The notes under the pieces are model-generated. The model searched no databases. It saw nothing but the letters and a program-made list of their open reading frames with translations, and had not been told where the DNA came from. Made by a program: the position numbers and the translations under genes. A DNA stretch of 64,000 nt from Drosophila miranda (lineage: Eukaryota > Arthropoda > Insecta > Diptera > Drosophilidae), in assembly GCF_003369915.1 (NCBI RefSeq), contig NC_046675.1:8680001-8744000 (forward strand), written 5' to 3'. Positions 26,455 through 38,700 of the stretch are shown piece by piece. The first letter of the stretch is position 1, and the number at the start of each line of letters is the position of its first letter.

Positions 26455-27180
26455 GCGTTTTTTGTCTCTGTTTCTCCCACGCTGCTTGCTGCGGCTCATC
26501 AGGTCGTCGCCGGCAACATACATACTTATGCATTTGTTGAGTATGCTTTCTCTCTCTGTAGCCGGCAACAAGTATTCGCTGTATATGCTCTGGCTCAAGG
26601 TGAATCGATTTAAGGTGAGGGCTCACTCACGCTATATCGATTTGTCAACGGCTTTGCATTGCCACACCTTTTTCTCAGAATAGGCGAATATTGTGAGAGC
26701 CTTTTATGGGATTGAGTCACCTAATATTTATACACTGTGGTCGGCCTCTGCAGTCGACAACATTGCCAACTACTTATTTCTTGAATGCTCTGGCTCTGTT
26801 GCCGGCACCACGTCATTTCTGTATGCCTCGTCTCAGGGTGTAATAATAAAAGGTAAGGGATTCCCGAACTACCGAGGTTCACATTTTTTTCCACCCTCTC
26901 TTCCATAGAGAGTGCGTTGTGTGCCAGCACGATCTACCGAAAAATATGAAATTATCATGAGAGTACTCTCTGGAAATACCTCACCTAATTATGGGTCGGC
27001 ATCTTCAGCCGGCAGCATTGCCAACTATCTGTGGTATGCCCCAGCGCTCTCTCTCTGCCAACCTCGCTCTTTCTACCTATCGCTGGCACTGTACTCCCTC
27101 CCTGTCTGTGGGTCGCTCGCTCTCTGGTCTCTCTGCCCGCCCGTTCATTCCGTTTGATTTCTCAAAGTGAACGCGCGCAA
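26455..27180. repeat. diverged tandem repeat region upstream of betaTub97EF
   Basis: Two related blocks about 255 bp apart share a CACCTAAT element, a GTCGGC-TC core and CATTGCCAACTA (about 26763-26774 and 27015-27026), each followed by a short stretch with a GCTCTGG- or GCTCTC-type run. A weaker third relative with GCCGGCAACA is at about 26508 and 26560. The region reads as an old tandem duplication ending roughly 200 bp before the likely tubulin start. It contains no supported ORF. Confidence 0.35.
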
Positions 27181-27300
27181 CGATCGCAAGTAGATCCCGT
27201 TTTCGAATTCTGAACCTAAACAAGCGCTGCATCACTGCTTCCCGAAATCTGACATAAATTTGGTCTTCCGCGAGTGCGTATTTGTGTTTCTGTGTATCTG

Positions 27301-27343
27301 CAAGAGAGAGTAATTGATAGTGTATCCGTCAATTCAATCGATA
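27301..27343 (+). promoter_or_regulatory. betaTub97EF promoter-proximal sites
   Basis: Just before the tubulin ATG (27383) are a GAGAGAG run (27303-27309), a GAGA-factor-type site, and ATCGATA (27337-27343), seven of eight bases of a DRE. There is no clear TATA box. The 5' UTR is probably short and included in exon 1, because no acceptor is needed to reach the ATG. Confidence 0.3.
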
Positions 27344-27382
27344 CAATACAACTTTTAGTGTCAGCAACAAACAGTCTTCGAT

Positions 27383-30300
27383 ATGAGGGAAATTGTTCAT
27401 CTACAGGCGGGCCAGTGCGGCAATCAGATCGGTTCAAAGGTGCGTATAATTAATATTCAATTAGAGACCGCACAAATCATGGCACACACCTTTCTCTGAC
27501 TTTTCGCTACGTATCTAACCTCACATGTTTAATTATAAAACAGAATCGAATCGAAAGAGAGAAAGCAGCAAAACGTTCTGCGCGCGCTCGCTCTCTGATT
27601 TTGTCGCTCTTTCCGGTTACTCTCTCTCTCTCTCTCTGTGTATGCGCTCTGTATCTCAGATTTGCAGCTGGTCGGCAATTGAAATGGGGGGCGGGGAGAA
27701 AACAAGAGAGAGTGAGAGAGAATTCCGTTAGTTGGAGGAAACTATAGAACTGCAAAAAAGCATAAAATAAACGAAATGGGACCGCGTATAGTGCCAGCTC
27801 TAGGGTTTATCTTATCGTTGGGAGATATACATATGCATACACACAGACGACATACACAACGTATCAGTAGCACGCACAAAATGTGAGCATTTTCGCAGCC
27901 TGGGAACAAAATGCTGCCCATATAAGACCATAAAATCCCCAGGCAAACCCAAGGCAAACGTGTCAAACGACCTCTGTCAGGTGTAAACAATTAGCAAAGC
28001 GGTTTGGATGATGATGATCTCAACGTACCATGTTGGAACAAACCATAAGTAGATCTAGCTCAAATGTAATCTAATCGGGGTAACAAGTTTATTTAAATAC
28101 TATACACTGTACTGTTTTCAAACAAAACAGTTACATACTCTTCTGGAAGGTTGTCTGAAACTTCCACGAAGGTCTGTCTGTCTGTCTGCCTGTATGTGTG
28201 TGTCTTTGAAGCTTCCTCGTCATTAACAGGTTTATGCATGTCGTGGTGGTGCCACAACTTGTTTTGGGATAGTTTTTCACGGCATTCTTGTGCTCAATTC
28301 CCGAGCTCATTCTCATTGTAGTACACCACAGTTGACTGAATTCACAACAATCAAAACTCATTTACGGGCAAGCAGATGGCTTTATGAACGAGACCTAGAA
28401 AACTATTTCCTCACTTTTTGTCTGAAATACTCGAAAAGGTAGCTGGCCAATTGCACCTGGCTACATGTAATTAAGACGCCAAGGCGGCAAGGCGGTAGAA
28501 GCGGGTCTTTTAGGTACTATCTGTATCTTGTAGCTGATGTATCTAACACAGTGACTCAGACTATGCCTCCCTCTTCTAATCAGTTGGCTTGTTTACAAAA
28601 CTTTAAACATAACTAGTTGTCAATGGGGCTAAGGAGGCGATAAGAACTAGAACCCAAAAATAGCAATTACATAGTGTTCACAGCTATTTCATGCGACACC
28701 CCCGGAGACGGGGACGGGGACTTATGCAGAGACTCAGATATGGAACGTCCCAGAAGAGAGCCAGAGAAGCATACCCACCGTCCCACGACTTCTGTTCTGT
28801 TTGCGTGCATGTTGGCAGGCAATTAAAAATGTCGAAAAATGGAATGAAAACATTCTTGTAAATTCTAAAAAAACAAAACCCGGAGTGACTGCCCATTCTA
28901 AGCTAATTCAGCGCATTAGCATTAACTCGCACAATTTGCGGCGCCAACAACATAATCATCAAGCTACAAGCAACAAAAAGGAAAGGCTAGGAGAGGCAAG
29001 TCAGGTAGTCGAAGCATTAGATACTCTCACAGCCTGGTCGCTCGCGGCTAATCTTGATTCCTTTGGTATTTCATGTTCAAATGTGACTGGCAATAAACAG
29101 ATGATTTTCTTCACTTGTGACTGGCAATTAACAGCTGGTTTTCTTCACTTGTGACTGGCAATAGACAGCTGATTTACTGCTTTCAAGCAGTGCTTCCTAG
29201 CGAAGGGAGAAGGGAGATACATTTTCTGTGCTGGCAAATACTTGTGCAAACGTTTGCTAAAAATCATAATACCCTCAATCCTCGACGGTATAGAAACAGA
29301 TGATTTTCTTCACTTGTGACTGGCAATAAACAGCTGATTTACTGCTTTCAAGCAGTGCTTCCTAGCGAAGGGGGAAATTTCTACCAGAACAGAAGTATAA
29401 AACGGAATTTAGTTTGCAGATACATTTTCTCTGCTGGCAAATACTTCTGCAAACATTTTCTAAAAATCATAATACCTTCAATCCCCAAGGGTATATATAG
29501 AAATAAAAAAAAAAATTACCAGCAACAACAACAACCTCTACGCGGGGCAGTCGTTGACGTTTGACACAGTTATTTTTGTTGTTTTTGTTGTTCCTGTGTG
29601 TGTCTTTTCTCTGCATTTCCCAGAGAGCAGTTTTCTCCGCCCGTTTGCATATTTCGTTACGTTTCTCTTTTTTTTTTTGTTCTTTTTTTTCCCTTTTTAC
29701 ACGCTTTTCCACTTAATTGCACGAGTATGTGTGTGTGCCTGTGTAAAGGCATAAACACACACCACGACACCGCACTTTTTTCGTGATTTGTTGGGTTAAT
29801 TAGGACGCACTTTTACCCCGATACAAAAGGCTTTTTCGGCCAAGCCCATTGCATTTTATACATAGTACTCTTACACCCCATTACGCCCCCAAAAAACAGC
29901 CATCATATTTTGCAACCTTTGTGGCGGCGGGCCTTTTGTTGATCTAAAAAATATATGCAATTATTTATGAATATTTATGCAATTTTCCGCTTATCGAAAC
30001 TTTATAGATTGGGTGGCATTACATTTTACAATAATAATAGGGAACATATTGTGGTATTTTGTGGCCATCTCCTATTAATGTGGGTTTTTTACACACACGC
30101 ACAGAACTCTGTCGATTTCCCGATTGGCCGAGCTTTAATTGAATGTCCTTTTGCTGATTAATTGGCTGTCAGTGTGAATTATTGGCGCAGCCTCAGAATA
30201 AACAAATAATAAATTTATGCAAAACTGCCTACGTGGCGTGCATTGAATAGTGAAATTTATGCACAACAGCGTAAATGGCCAAAGCGCCTTTTTTATTCTC

Positions 30301-32696
30301 TCCTTTTTTGTTTTGTTTGCCAGGAAAATTTTTGCAAAACTAATTGCTGTGGCGATAAAGGACAATGCGCAAACAGAACCGACCTGGCGGCAAAAAACAG
30401 ATAGAAAAACATATTTCAGATTGATTAAACATTAAATAAATATTTGAATCATCCGTGAATGGACAAATGAATGAAGGAGATCTGTAATTAGGGCGAAAAT
30501 ATTGGACTGGCCTTTCAAGAAATGGAATAAACGAAGGCTTTGGGAATGTATCTACTTTCTTTAGAAAGAGGAGGCTGTGACAACTCAAAATAGCACCAAA
30601 TAATTCCCAGAAGGAGGTCTCAAACTGGTCCCAGAAGCGGTCAAAGTGTGTGGGAAGGACCTTGCCCAAATCCTAATCTACTTGTGCACCGAAAGATCGT
30701 TTCTGGAAAAACCATTCGCGTAGATCTTTGCCACAGGTGGAATCATAGGCTGCCTACTAAAAATCATCAGTCTCCGAAATCTATTAAAGGACTTCCTTCC
30801 TTCCATCTTTGAGCCATTTCTGACAGCTTTAATTGTATGAAATACTTCATCGTTTGGCTTTCGAAACATCTCCCTCATCCCCATGTATCTTCTATATACA
30901 TAGACAGGCATAGACATTGAGTTTTCATTTTATGAGAATGCCTTTAGGTCCTGTTCCGGTGTGCATCAGACGCCACCGAAAATTGATCACATATGTGGCA
31001 TAGCGAAGGCATTTTGGCCAAGGATGTTTTGGCCCTGCAGCCAGAGCTGTGCTCTTCTTTTTCCTTTCATTATTTACATAAACCTAATTTTCCCTAAATC
31101 ATTTTGCGAACAATAACAGGGGAAAATCTATTTACGAGGCATTGGCTGGGGCATGGGCATGCCACATAAAGATAAAGGGAAAATGTCGAATGGGGGAAAG
31201 TGCGGATGAAATTTATAGACGAAAGAAAAGCAGAAAGAAAACCCCAAAGCAGGAGACAATAAAATTAAAGACTGGAATAAGCCAGGCCAAAGGGGAGCGG
31301 AAAACGGAACCTCAACGTGGCCTCAACGACATGCAAATTCCTCCACACTCCAATATGTGTGTGTGTGTGTGTGTGTGTGTATCTATGTGAGCCTGCCTCA
31401 GGCTACATTTGTTTAGCTTATAATGGAAGGTCTTGGGCATGGGGCATGGGGCATGGCATCATCGAGCAGCACCAAAATAATGCACAAAATTGAATTATCG
31501 AAAGCGTTGGCGCTGGGCTGCCTGGCTGCCAGGAAACTATCGTAGCTATAATTTCTTTATGGTTACCCGATATGATAGGGGGGTGGTGGCAACAGAGAGA
31601 CAGATCCTTTGGGGCACGTCATAGGTAATACGCCCGGTCGTATGCAAATGCAATTTTCATGCGGCTGTCGGATGATGCCGGATTGGTGTGGAGGCAAGGA
31701 CGGGACCGTAAAAACAAGCAGCTGATAACTGAGTTGGCATCTTTCCATCCATCCATCCATTTGGAGAGTGTAATTGCAACCTAGATGCTTGTGGTAATGC
31801 CCCTCCCCTCCCTATTGCCACCAATTAGATGGCCATTCTGTCAAATGCACATCGGGGCCACAGCCAGGCCCGATATACGGCACATGCAGATCGCGTGCCC
31901 CACAGAGAACGTCTTGGCCATGGCTCTCTGGAGAGTGCCGTTGATTAGCCAAAAACAGGTAACAGCAAATAATACTCCCAAAGCAAGGGCATGGTCAGTG
32001 CAGTGTGCAGCAGGGCGGCAGCACAAAAAAACAAATTTCTTTAAAAAAAAAGGTAGAAATATAAAAAATATTCTTGTTTTTTCGTTCTTTTAGCGAAATA
32101 TTTTTCAATTTACATAAAAATGCGTTTATGCATACCAAATGAGGTTCCACACACACACACACATGCACACAAATACAGGTGGATATATGCCCGAGTCCTT
32201 GCGTTCAAGGTATGTCGAAAGGAAAGGTAGGGTAGGGCGAGTGCCTGCAAGTTAGCTGGCCATACCCTATGTTTGGATATACCCTGCTTGCGCCTAGATG
32301 TATGCAATAGAGAAAGGGCTTGCAACCGCGGTCGCAGTATGGATCCGTGGCAGGTTGCAGGATGGGTTTTGGACGTCGCTTCGTTGCACAAACTGATTAT
32401 GAATAAACAAAAGGGAATTTTTTATAAATATTTTCCACACACACACATACACTCTGCCCCATTGCTGTTGTTGTTTCTGTGGCATGATGGAGTATAAAAA
32501 TTACTTATTTATGTATATATTTTCTCCTTTTTTTTGTTTTGCTTCGTTACGATTTTGCTTTGAGCATCATGCAAATCGTTGAACAAAAGGAAAAACAAAA
32601 CAAAATCAAACGAAAAACCATCATTGCATAAATATTAGGAATACATGGAGGAGAGAGGGAGAGCGAGAGGAGCAGAGAAAACCCACCTTGAGGTAG

Positions 32697-32731
<35 letters not shown>

Positions 32732-35700
32732 CATGTGGCAGCTGCACTTGTGGCTAGCACACATAAGCCGCTTCGGTCCGACAGGTTGTCCAGTCCTGTG
32801 CCGGCAAATGGCAATTTGTTATTTATTCAACACTTTTAAAAAGCATTCCGCTCTTTTGCTCATTAATTTCTCATGTGGCTCTTAATGCCCCAGCCTGTTG
32901 CCACTGCTGCTGCATGCCACACTCCACTCTGGCAAATGTGCAAATTGCATACTTTCGGGCCAAGCTCGTACCATTGTTTTTCAGAGCAATTGTCTGAACC
33001 CCGCCCTGTCCTGCCCTGCCCTGCCCTTCCTTTATTTTACCAATAATTTTTGCACATTTTTTCAATTACTTTGGTAATTTTATATTATTGAAATTGCATG
33101 CCACAAATTGTAATTATTGCGCATTACACGAGCGAAGCTGCCGCTGCCGCTGTTGCACTCTCTGGCAGATAGCAGATATCCCTGAAATATATGTTGCACT
33201 CTTGTAATCTCGTATTTACGTACAAATTAATAATACAATTCTCGGCATAAAGCCACTTGGAATACGCGTTGCCTTTTTTCGCCGCGAATTATTTATGCAT
33301 TTGGATTTGTTGGCCCACAAATTGCTTCCTTGCACAGGGTCCTGCGAGCCGATAAGCAGCCCCCCGACAGATAAAACGGCACCAAAATTTATTGCAAAGC
33401 AAAAACATAATTAAGCCAAAAATAAAAGAAGCAAAAACTACAAAAAATAATCAAGATTCTTTTCGATGCTTTTTCTATTGTGCGAATGGAAATCCATTGC
33501 GTTTCATTCGCTCTGTATTATTTCTGAAAATTGCATTGACTAATTGTGCAGGCAAATACGTGCACGAAATAAATACGGGGATAATTTTGGTGGAGAAATT
33601 TGGAATTTGGAAATACCCTAAAATATCATTTCATGATAGTCGATAGTTCCGGTTCACATTCGTTCTTCCTGTCGACGTTAACACGTGACTGTCAATTGTC
33701 CCTTTCAGTTTAACACAAAAAAACCAAAAAAAAACAGCCGATGGTCGATTCAATATTTCGATTTTCTCAATGCAATTCCTTGAAAAATGGAATACTTCTG
33801 GAACCCAAAAATGTCTATAAGTTTAAACAATTTTTAAATATTTGTACACTGCATAATCTACACTATCTTTCAATCTAACCATCCATCTATCGTATCTTTC
33901 TATCTGCTCAACATCTGTTTGGGATTTCATCGTTTTCCTCTGCCAATTGTCTCAAGTCATTCGCCTGGAATGTGTCCATTTTGTTATGGGTAATTTGAAC
34001 AGCGAATCAATGGACATTCGCTTCATTCGATGAAGGTGTGTGAAGGTTTTAAAGTGTGACAGGAAGAAAGAGGGAGAGAGAGAGAGATTAAGGAACTTTC
34101 CATAGAAAAAAAAAATACCTTTCTTTTATAACTATTTTCCCATTTCAAATTCCGTTGAAAAAGGTGCATACCCACCGAAATGGTATGGAAAATAAACCAA
34201 ATACAAATAAAACCCGCAAATGTGAATTGGAAACCTCATTAAAAACCAATGTGGTCAAAATATTTATCATTTGTGTGTGTTTGTGTGTGTCCTTGAGAGA
34301 TTAGCATCGGTTTTATAATTTATGGCGCAGGTGTCAGGGCAACAGGCAGCGGGGAGGGGGGTAGGGGAGTCAAGAAATCGGAAACCCGCCAAAACAAAAC
34401 CACAAACAAGCGAATAACTTGGCCAAAAATGTAGGAATACAGTCGGAATGGCGGTGGGGGCAGCGGGGCAGCGGGGCAGGGGTGCGCAAATCAACAACAA
34501 AATTTTCCAAAAATTTCTGCAGATATGTACACCGCACAGGACACACCTCGTATATCAAAATATAATTTAAATTTGTGGTCTGTCAAGTTGGCGCCAAAGC
34601 AAATTAATCAAAAATATATATTATTTTCCCTCTCTGCTGAGCGCCTGCCATTATTTTTGTAGAGTGCTTTTCAGCGATTTCCAATCCAATTATAAAACTG
34701 GATTCTGAAACACATTAGTTTCGGAATAGCCGACGAAAGGAATGGCAGCAGGATCTGCATGTGTGTCCTTTCTCTGGGCAGCACATTTTACACACCGAAG
34801 TTTTTCCTTTTTTTTTTCAATTTTATTCTGTATTTGCATACGCGCTGTCGCAGCGTCGCTGTTTCGTATTTCATTTCGGGTCTATTTGATAAACAATATT
34901 AATTGGATTTTTTATATGTTTTTATTCGCACATAAATTATTTGGCATTTTGCCTCCAAATGGCAATTAAAACAACGGCAAAAAAGAAACACACAGCATCC
35001 GAGGGGCGGCGGGAAAAAAAACCCAGGCAGAAGCCCATCAAAATGGTCAAAGGGAAATTCACGCTTGGACGTAATAAAAATTAATTCCAATGCGGAATCA
35101 TACAAATTGGTATAGGATATATGCCATTACACGGCAAATGGCCAAGTTTTATCAGCAAATGCAGTCGCAGATACACGGATACACAGATACTCAGATACAA
35201 AATGGTGTTTCGAAATTGATTAATAGAGCGAAAGTTTGTTCAGTTCTTTATCCGCGCGGGGGGGGGGTCTGTAGTTTTTTGCATTAAATGTCGAACAAAT
35301 ATTTAAGCGGCAGATCATAAAAAATCAGGAATTATTTTGATGGCAAAGTGGCGGCACTTCACTTGAGAAAACACAACAGCAAAAAAGTAGTGGTAGTAAT
35401 GCTATTATTGTCATTAATAACACACACACAGCAGCACTTCATAGTGCATACAAAAAATACTGCTGTTTGCGCCACATGTGGCGCCACAAATATTTAAAGT
35501 AATTAAAGATAAAGTCGCGAAAAGGCAAAGGTTTCTGGATCATTAGCGGATTCTCAAAAAGGATCAGGATGGGGATTAGGATTAGGAAAAGGATCATTAG
35601 CGAAACAGTTGCAAAAGGATTCGCTTTCCTCCCACGCATCAACCCCCGCTTCACTTCACTGCCTTGCCCTCGTTTCTGGTTTCGCTTTTGCCTCAGATGG

Positions 35701-38700
35701 CCCTGCCCCCCAACGGGTAGAGGGGGCAGGTACTTGCCGTTTGATGCCACATGGTGATGCCGCACAGCTAACGAGTATGCGGCTCCTCCACTCCGGGCCC
35801 TGTTTATTTATTCAGCTTTGGGTGGCGGTACTTTGCAAGGCATGAACTTCATATCGTTCACCATATAAATATTATTATTATTATTACCCTCTTTGCTCCC
35901 CCCACCACCGCCCCCAAAAAATGATAAAGTGCAAGTCGAGAGTCGTTTATAAGCATACGCCAGTCGTAAAGCATGTGAACATAGGGGAAGGGGCCATTAG
36001 CAAATATTTTGGCAACCCTTCAGGGCCACCGGCCACCTACTTGACAATTTGTGGGATCGATTCAGTATCTAGAAGATACTTTTGCCAAAGCAGGCCTTAG
36101 ATCATAATCATCATCGTCATGGGCGCAAATCAAAACTGATTTTCGGGGCCATATTTGCCCCCTACGCTGTGGCCAGAGAGTAGCAAACAATCGAAGCCAC
36201 GCATAACCCAGACTAAACACAGACACACCGCATAGATACAGATACGCAGATACACAGATACACAGAGGGAGAGGGACATACACACCATATGCACATTAGT
36301 TAAGTCAATAGGCTGGCAGGTCTCGGGCACCAACGAAATATACAATAAATATTTACATATCTAAATCGACAATTATTGAAATCTCAATTGAAATTGTTTG
36401 AGAGCCACTGTGTACGTGTGTGTGTGCGTTAAATGAAGCCATACCTAGGACATAGATAGAGATAGAGATACATATGTATATTCCCCATTGCATTGACAGC
36501 AAAATGCGTATGCGGCGTAGAACGAACCGCAGAGTCGACAGATGCCATCACCTGGTTAACCCGCAAAAGCAATTGTTTTGATATTTACCAATAGCCGAGG
36601 GTAGGCACAACAGCTTTGACCCCTAACCTAAGCGGGGGGAAAGGTGGAATATCTATAAATATCTCTGTATCGGAAGAAGTCTCTTTTGCCTGCTTCTGCA
36701 CGGGGCCGACGGGGCGTATGAGTTATGCGTATTTTAATTAAAAGCTATTTGATGTTGCACTTAGACTGCGTCATCGATGTCCTTGCACCCAGACACGCGC
36801 CTAGCAGGCACGCACACACGTATGTGTGCAGTGTACATGTATTTGACCACACAATAAGCCGAAAGCCGAATGACCAATACTAATGAACAAATATTTGCAT
36901 ATGCCAGGAGCTCTAGACAAGAGTCTTTAGCCAAGATGCCCCTCCTGGCTTCTCTCCACTCCTCTAGCAGGCTCCAGCTTCCTCTACGCTCCTCCAGCAA
37001 GCTCCTGCCTCCTCTCCACTCCTCCAGCAAGCTCCAGCCTCCTCTCCGCTCCTCCAGCAAGCTCCAGCCTCCTCTCCGCTCCTCCAACAAGCTCCTGCCT
37101 CCTCTCCGCTCCTCCAGCAAGCCCCAGCCTCCTCTCCGCTCCTCCAGCAAGCTCCAGCCTCCTCTCCGCTCCTCCAGCAAGCTCCAGCCTCCTCTCCGCT
37201 CCTCCAGCAAGCTCCAGCCTCCTCCAAGATGTTGATTAAATTAGTTTGTGCCTGGAATTGATCTGAACTGAACGAATAGCCCAACCAATTGGCACTTTAA
37301 TGCCACAAAAAAAACCTTAAAAATTGTTAAATAAAAACAGAGAGAGGTTGGGAGAGCGCAAGAGAAACGAGGCGCCACGCCAGGCCGTGCCACGCACTGA
37401 TAATGACAATTAGTGGCCACATTTAAATTGATGCACTTGACGATAAATGCACAATTGCAAATGCAGCTGCCGAATGCCAGATACAAAGGGTAATTTACAC
37501 ACACACACACACACACACACAGAGAGAGAGAGAAAAAACGTGGCCATTTTTCGAACGAACTCTCATACGTGCCACACGATCCACACGGGGCTTTCGCACG
37601 GATAGAGCCATAAATTGCAGGCTGCATTGGCAATTGCTTCATTGCGCTGGTAAAGGCCTATACGTGAGAGTCTAATTATGTTCTCTGGCCCCCAGCCCCC
37701 AGCCCCTTCGCCCACCAAAAAAGCATGCTGTATCCCGCCCCTTAAAGCAGGCTACAGCCGTGGCATTTTCTCTGTTTTATGGCCCTAAACGATGCTAACC
37801 AATAAAGACAACATGGCCGTGGTATAACTGTCAAACTGTCGATAAGATCCTTTTAGTGTTATTACAAAAAATATGCTTACAGCAGGCCACCCCCCACCCC
37901 ACTCAACCCGTTCTGGTAGAGGGGGGGAGGAGGGTTGGTTGATCCCCTACCATTAAACGTAGTTTGGGGTACAATTCGTTATGTTTTCGCTTGGCGCTCA
38001 CATAAATTGCATTTTTGAGCAGTCCAATAGAGACGGATGGAGACGGAGGGATGGAGGGACGCAGGGACTGTGCACGCAGATGGAGCTGTTGTATCCGAAG
38101 GGGGTAGGAAGGGGGAAAGGGCGGGGTTTTCTTTCTTTTTGTTGCCCTCCAAAATGGTTTATGGCCCGTCGACTGGCAAGTGTCATCCATCGATGTGCGG
38201 CCGTTAAGTTGCAAGCGTAGAGGATGGACCGAATGGAGTGTGGAGTGTGTGTTATTTTGGAATTTTCATTCGTTTTTTTATGGCATTGACAAGGGTTCTG
38301 TGGCCGCCACAATTCGCGGCCAAAGCTCATTACTCTAATGGATACCAAAAATGCAATTCCCACCAATACTCCACGAGGACTCGCTCCTCCATCTACCACA
38401 TCCACATGGAATATTCATGGAATGGCGCAAAAATTAAAATAAATTAACTTGTTTCGCGCTTTCGCATTTTAAGCGCTTTTTTGGCGGTCGCCCCCCAAAA
38501 TCGCCGCGGATTTGTCGCACATTTTGTAAATTGGCAAATGATCGAAATGCGCACGGGAATCCTGTTTATTATTTTATAATTAGTTTAATGCCCGTGGCCC
38601 GAAAATTGAATTGAAATTCTAGTTTTTGCGCTCAGGCCGTGGGCTGGGCCAAGAAGCCAGCCCGAGCACAGGACACGTGTGGACACGCGTCTGTGTGTGT

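Noticed and set aside
36961..37230. CRISPR-like direct repeats
   Set aside because: The 30-bp units are contiguous with no unique spacers, and the genome is eukaryotic.
36761..37284. Long repetitive ORFs on both strands (149, 121 and 106 codons)
   Set aside because: They are translations of the 30-bp minisatellite in different frames. All frames are open because the unit length is divisible by three, there is no start context or splice partner, and the array sits inside a tubulin intron.
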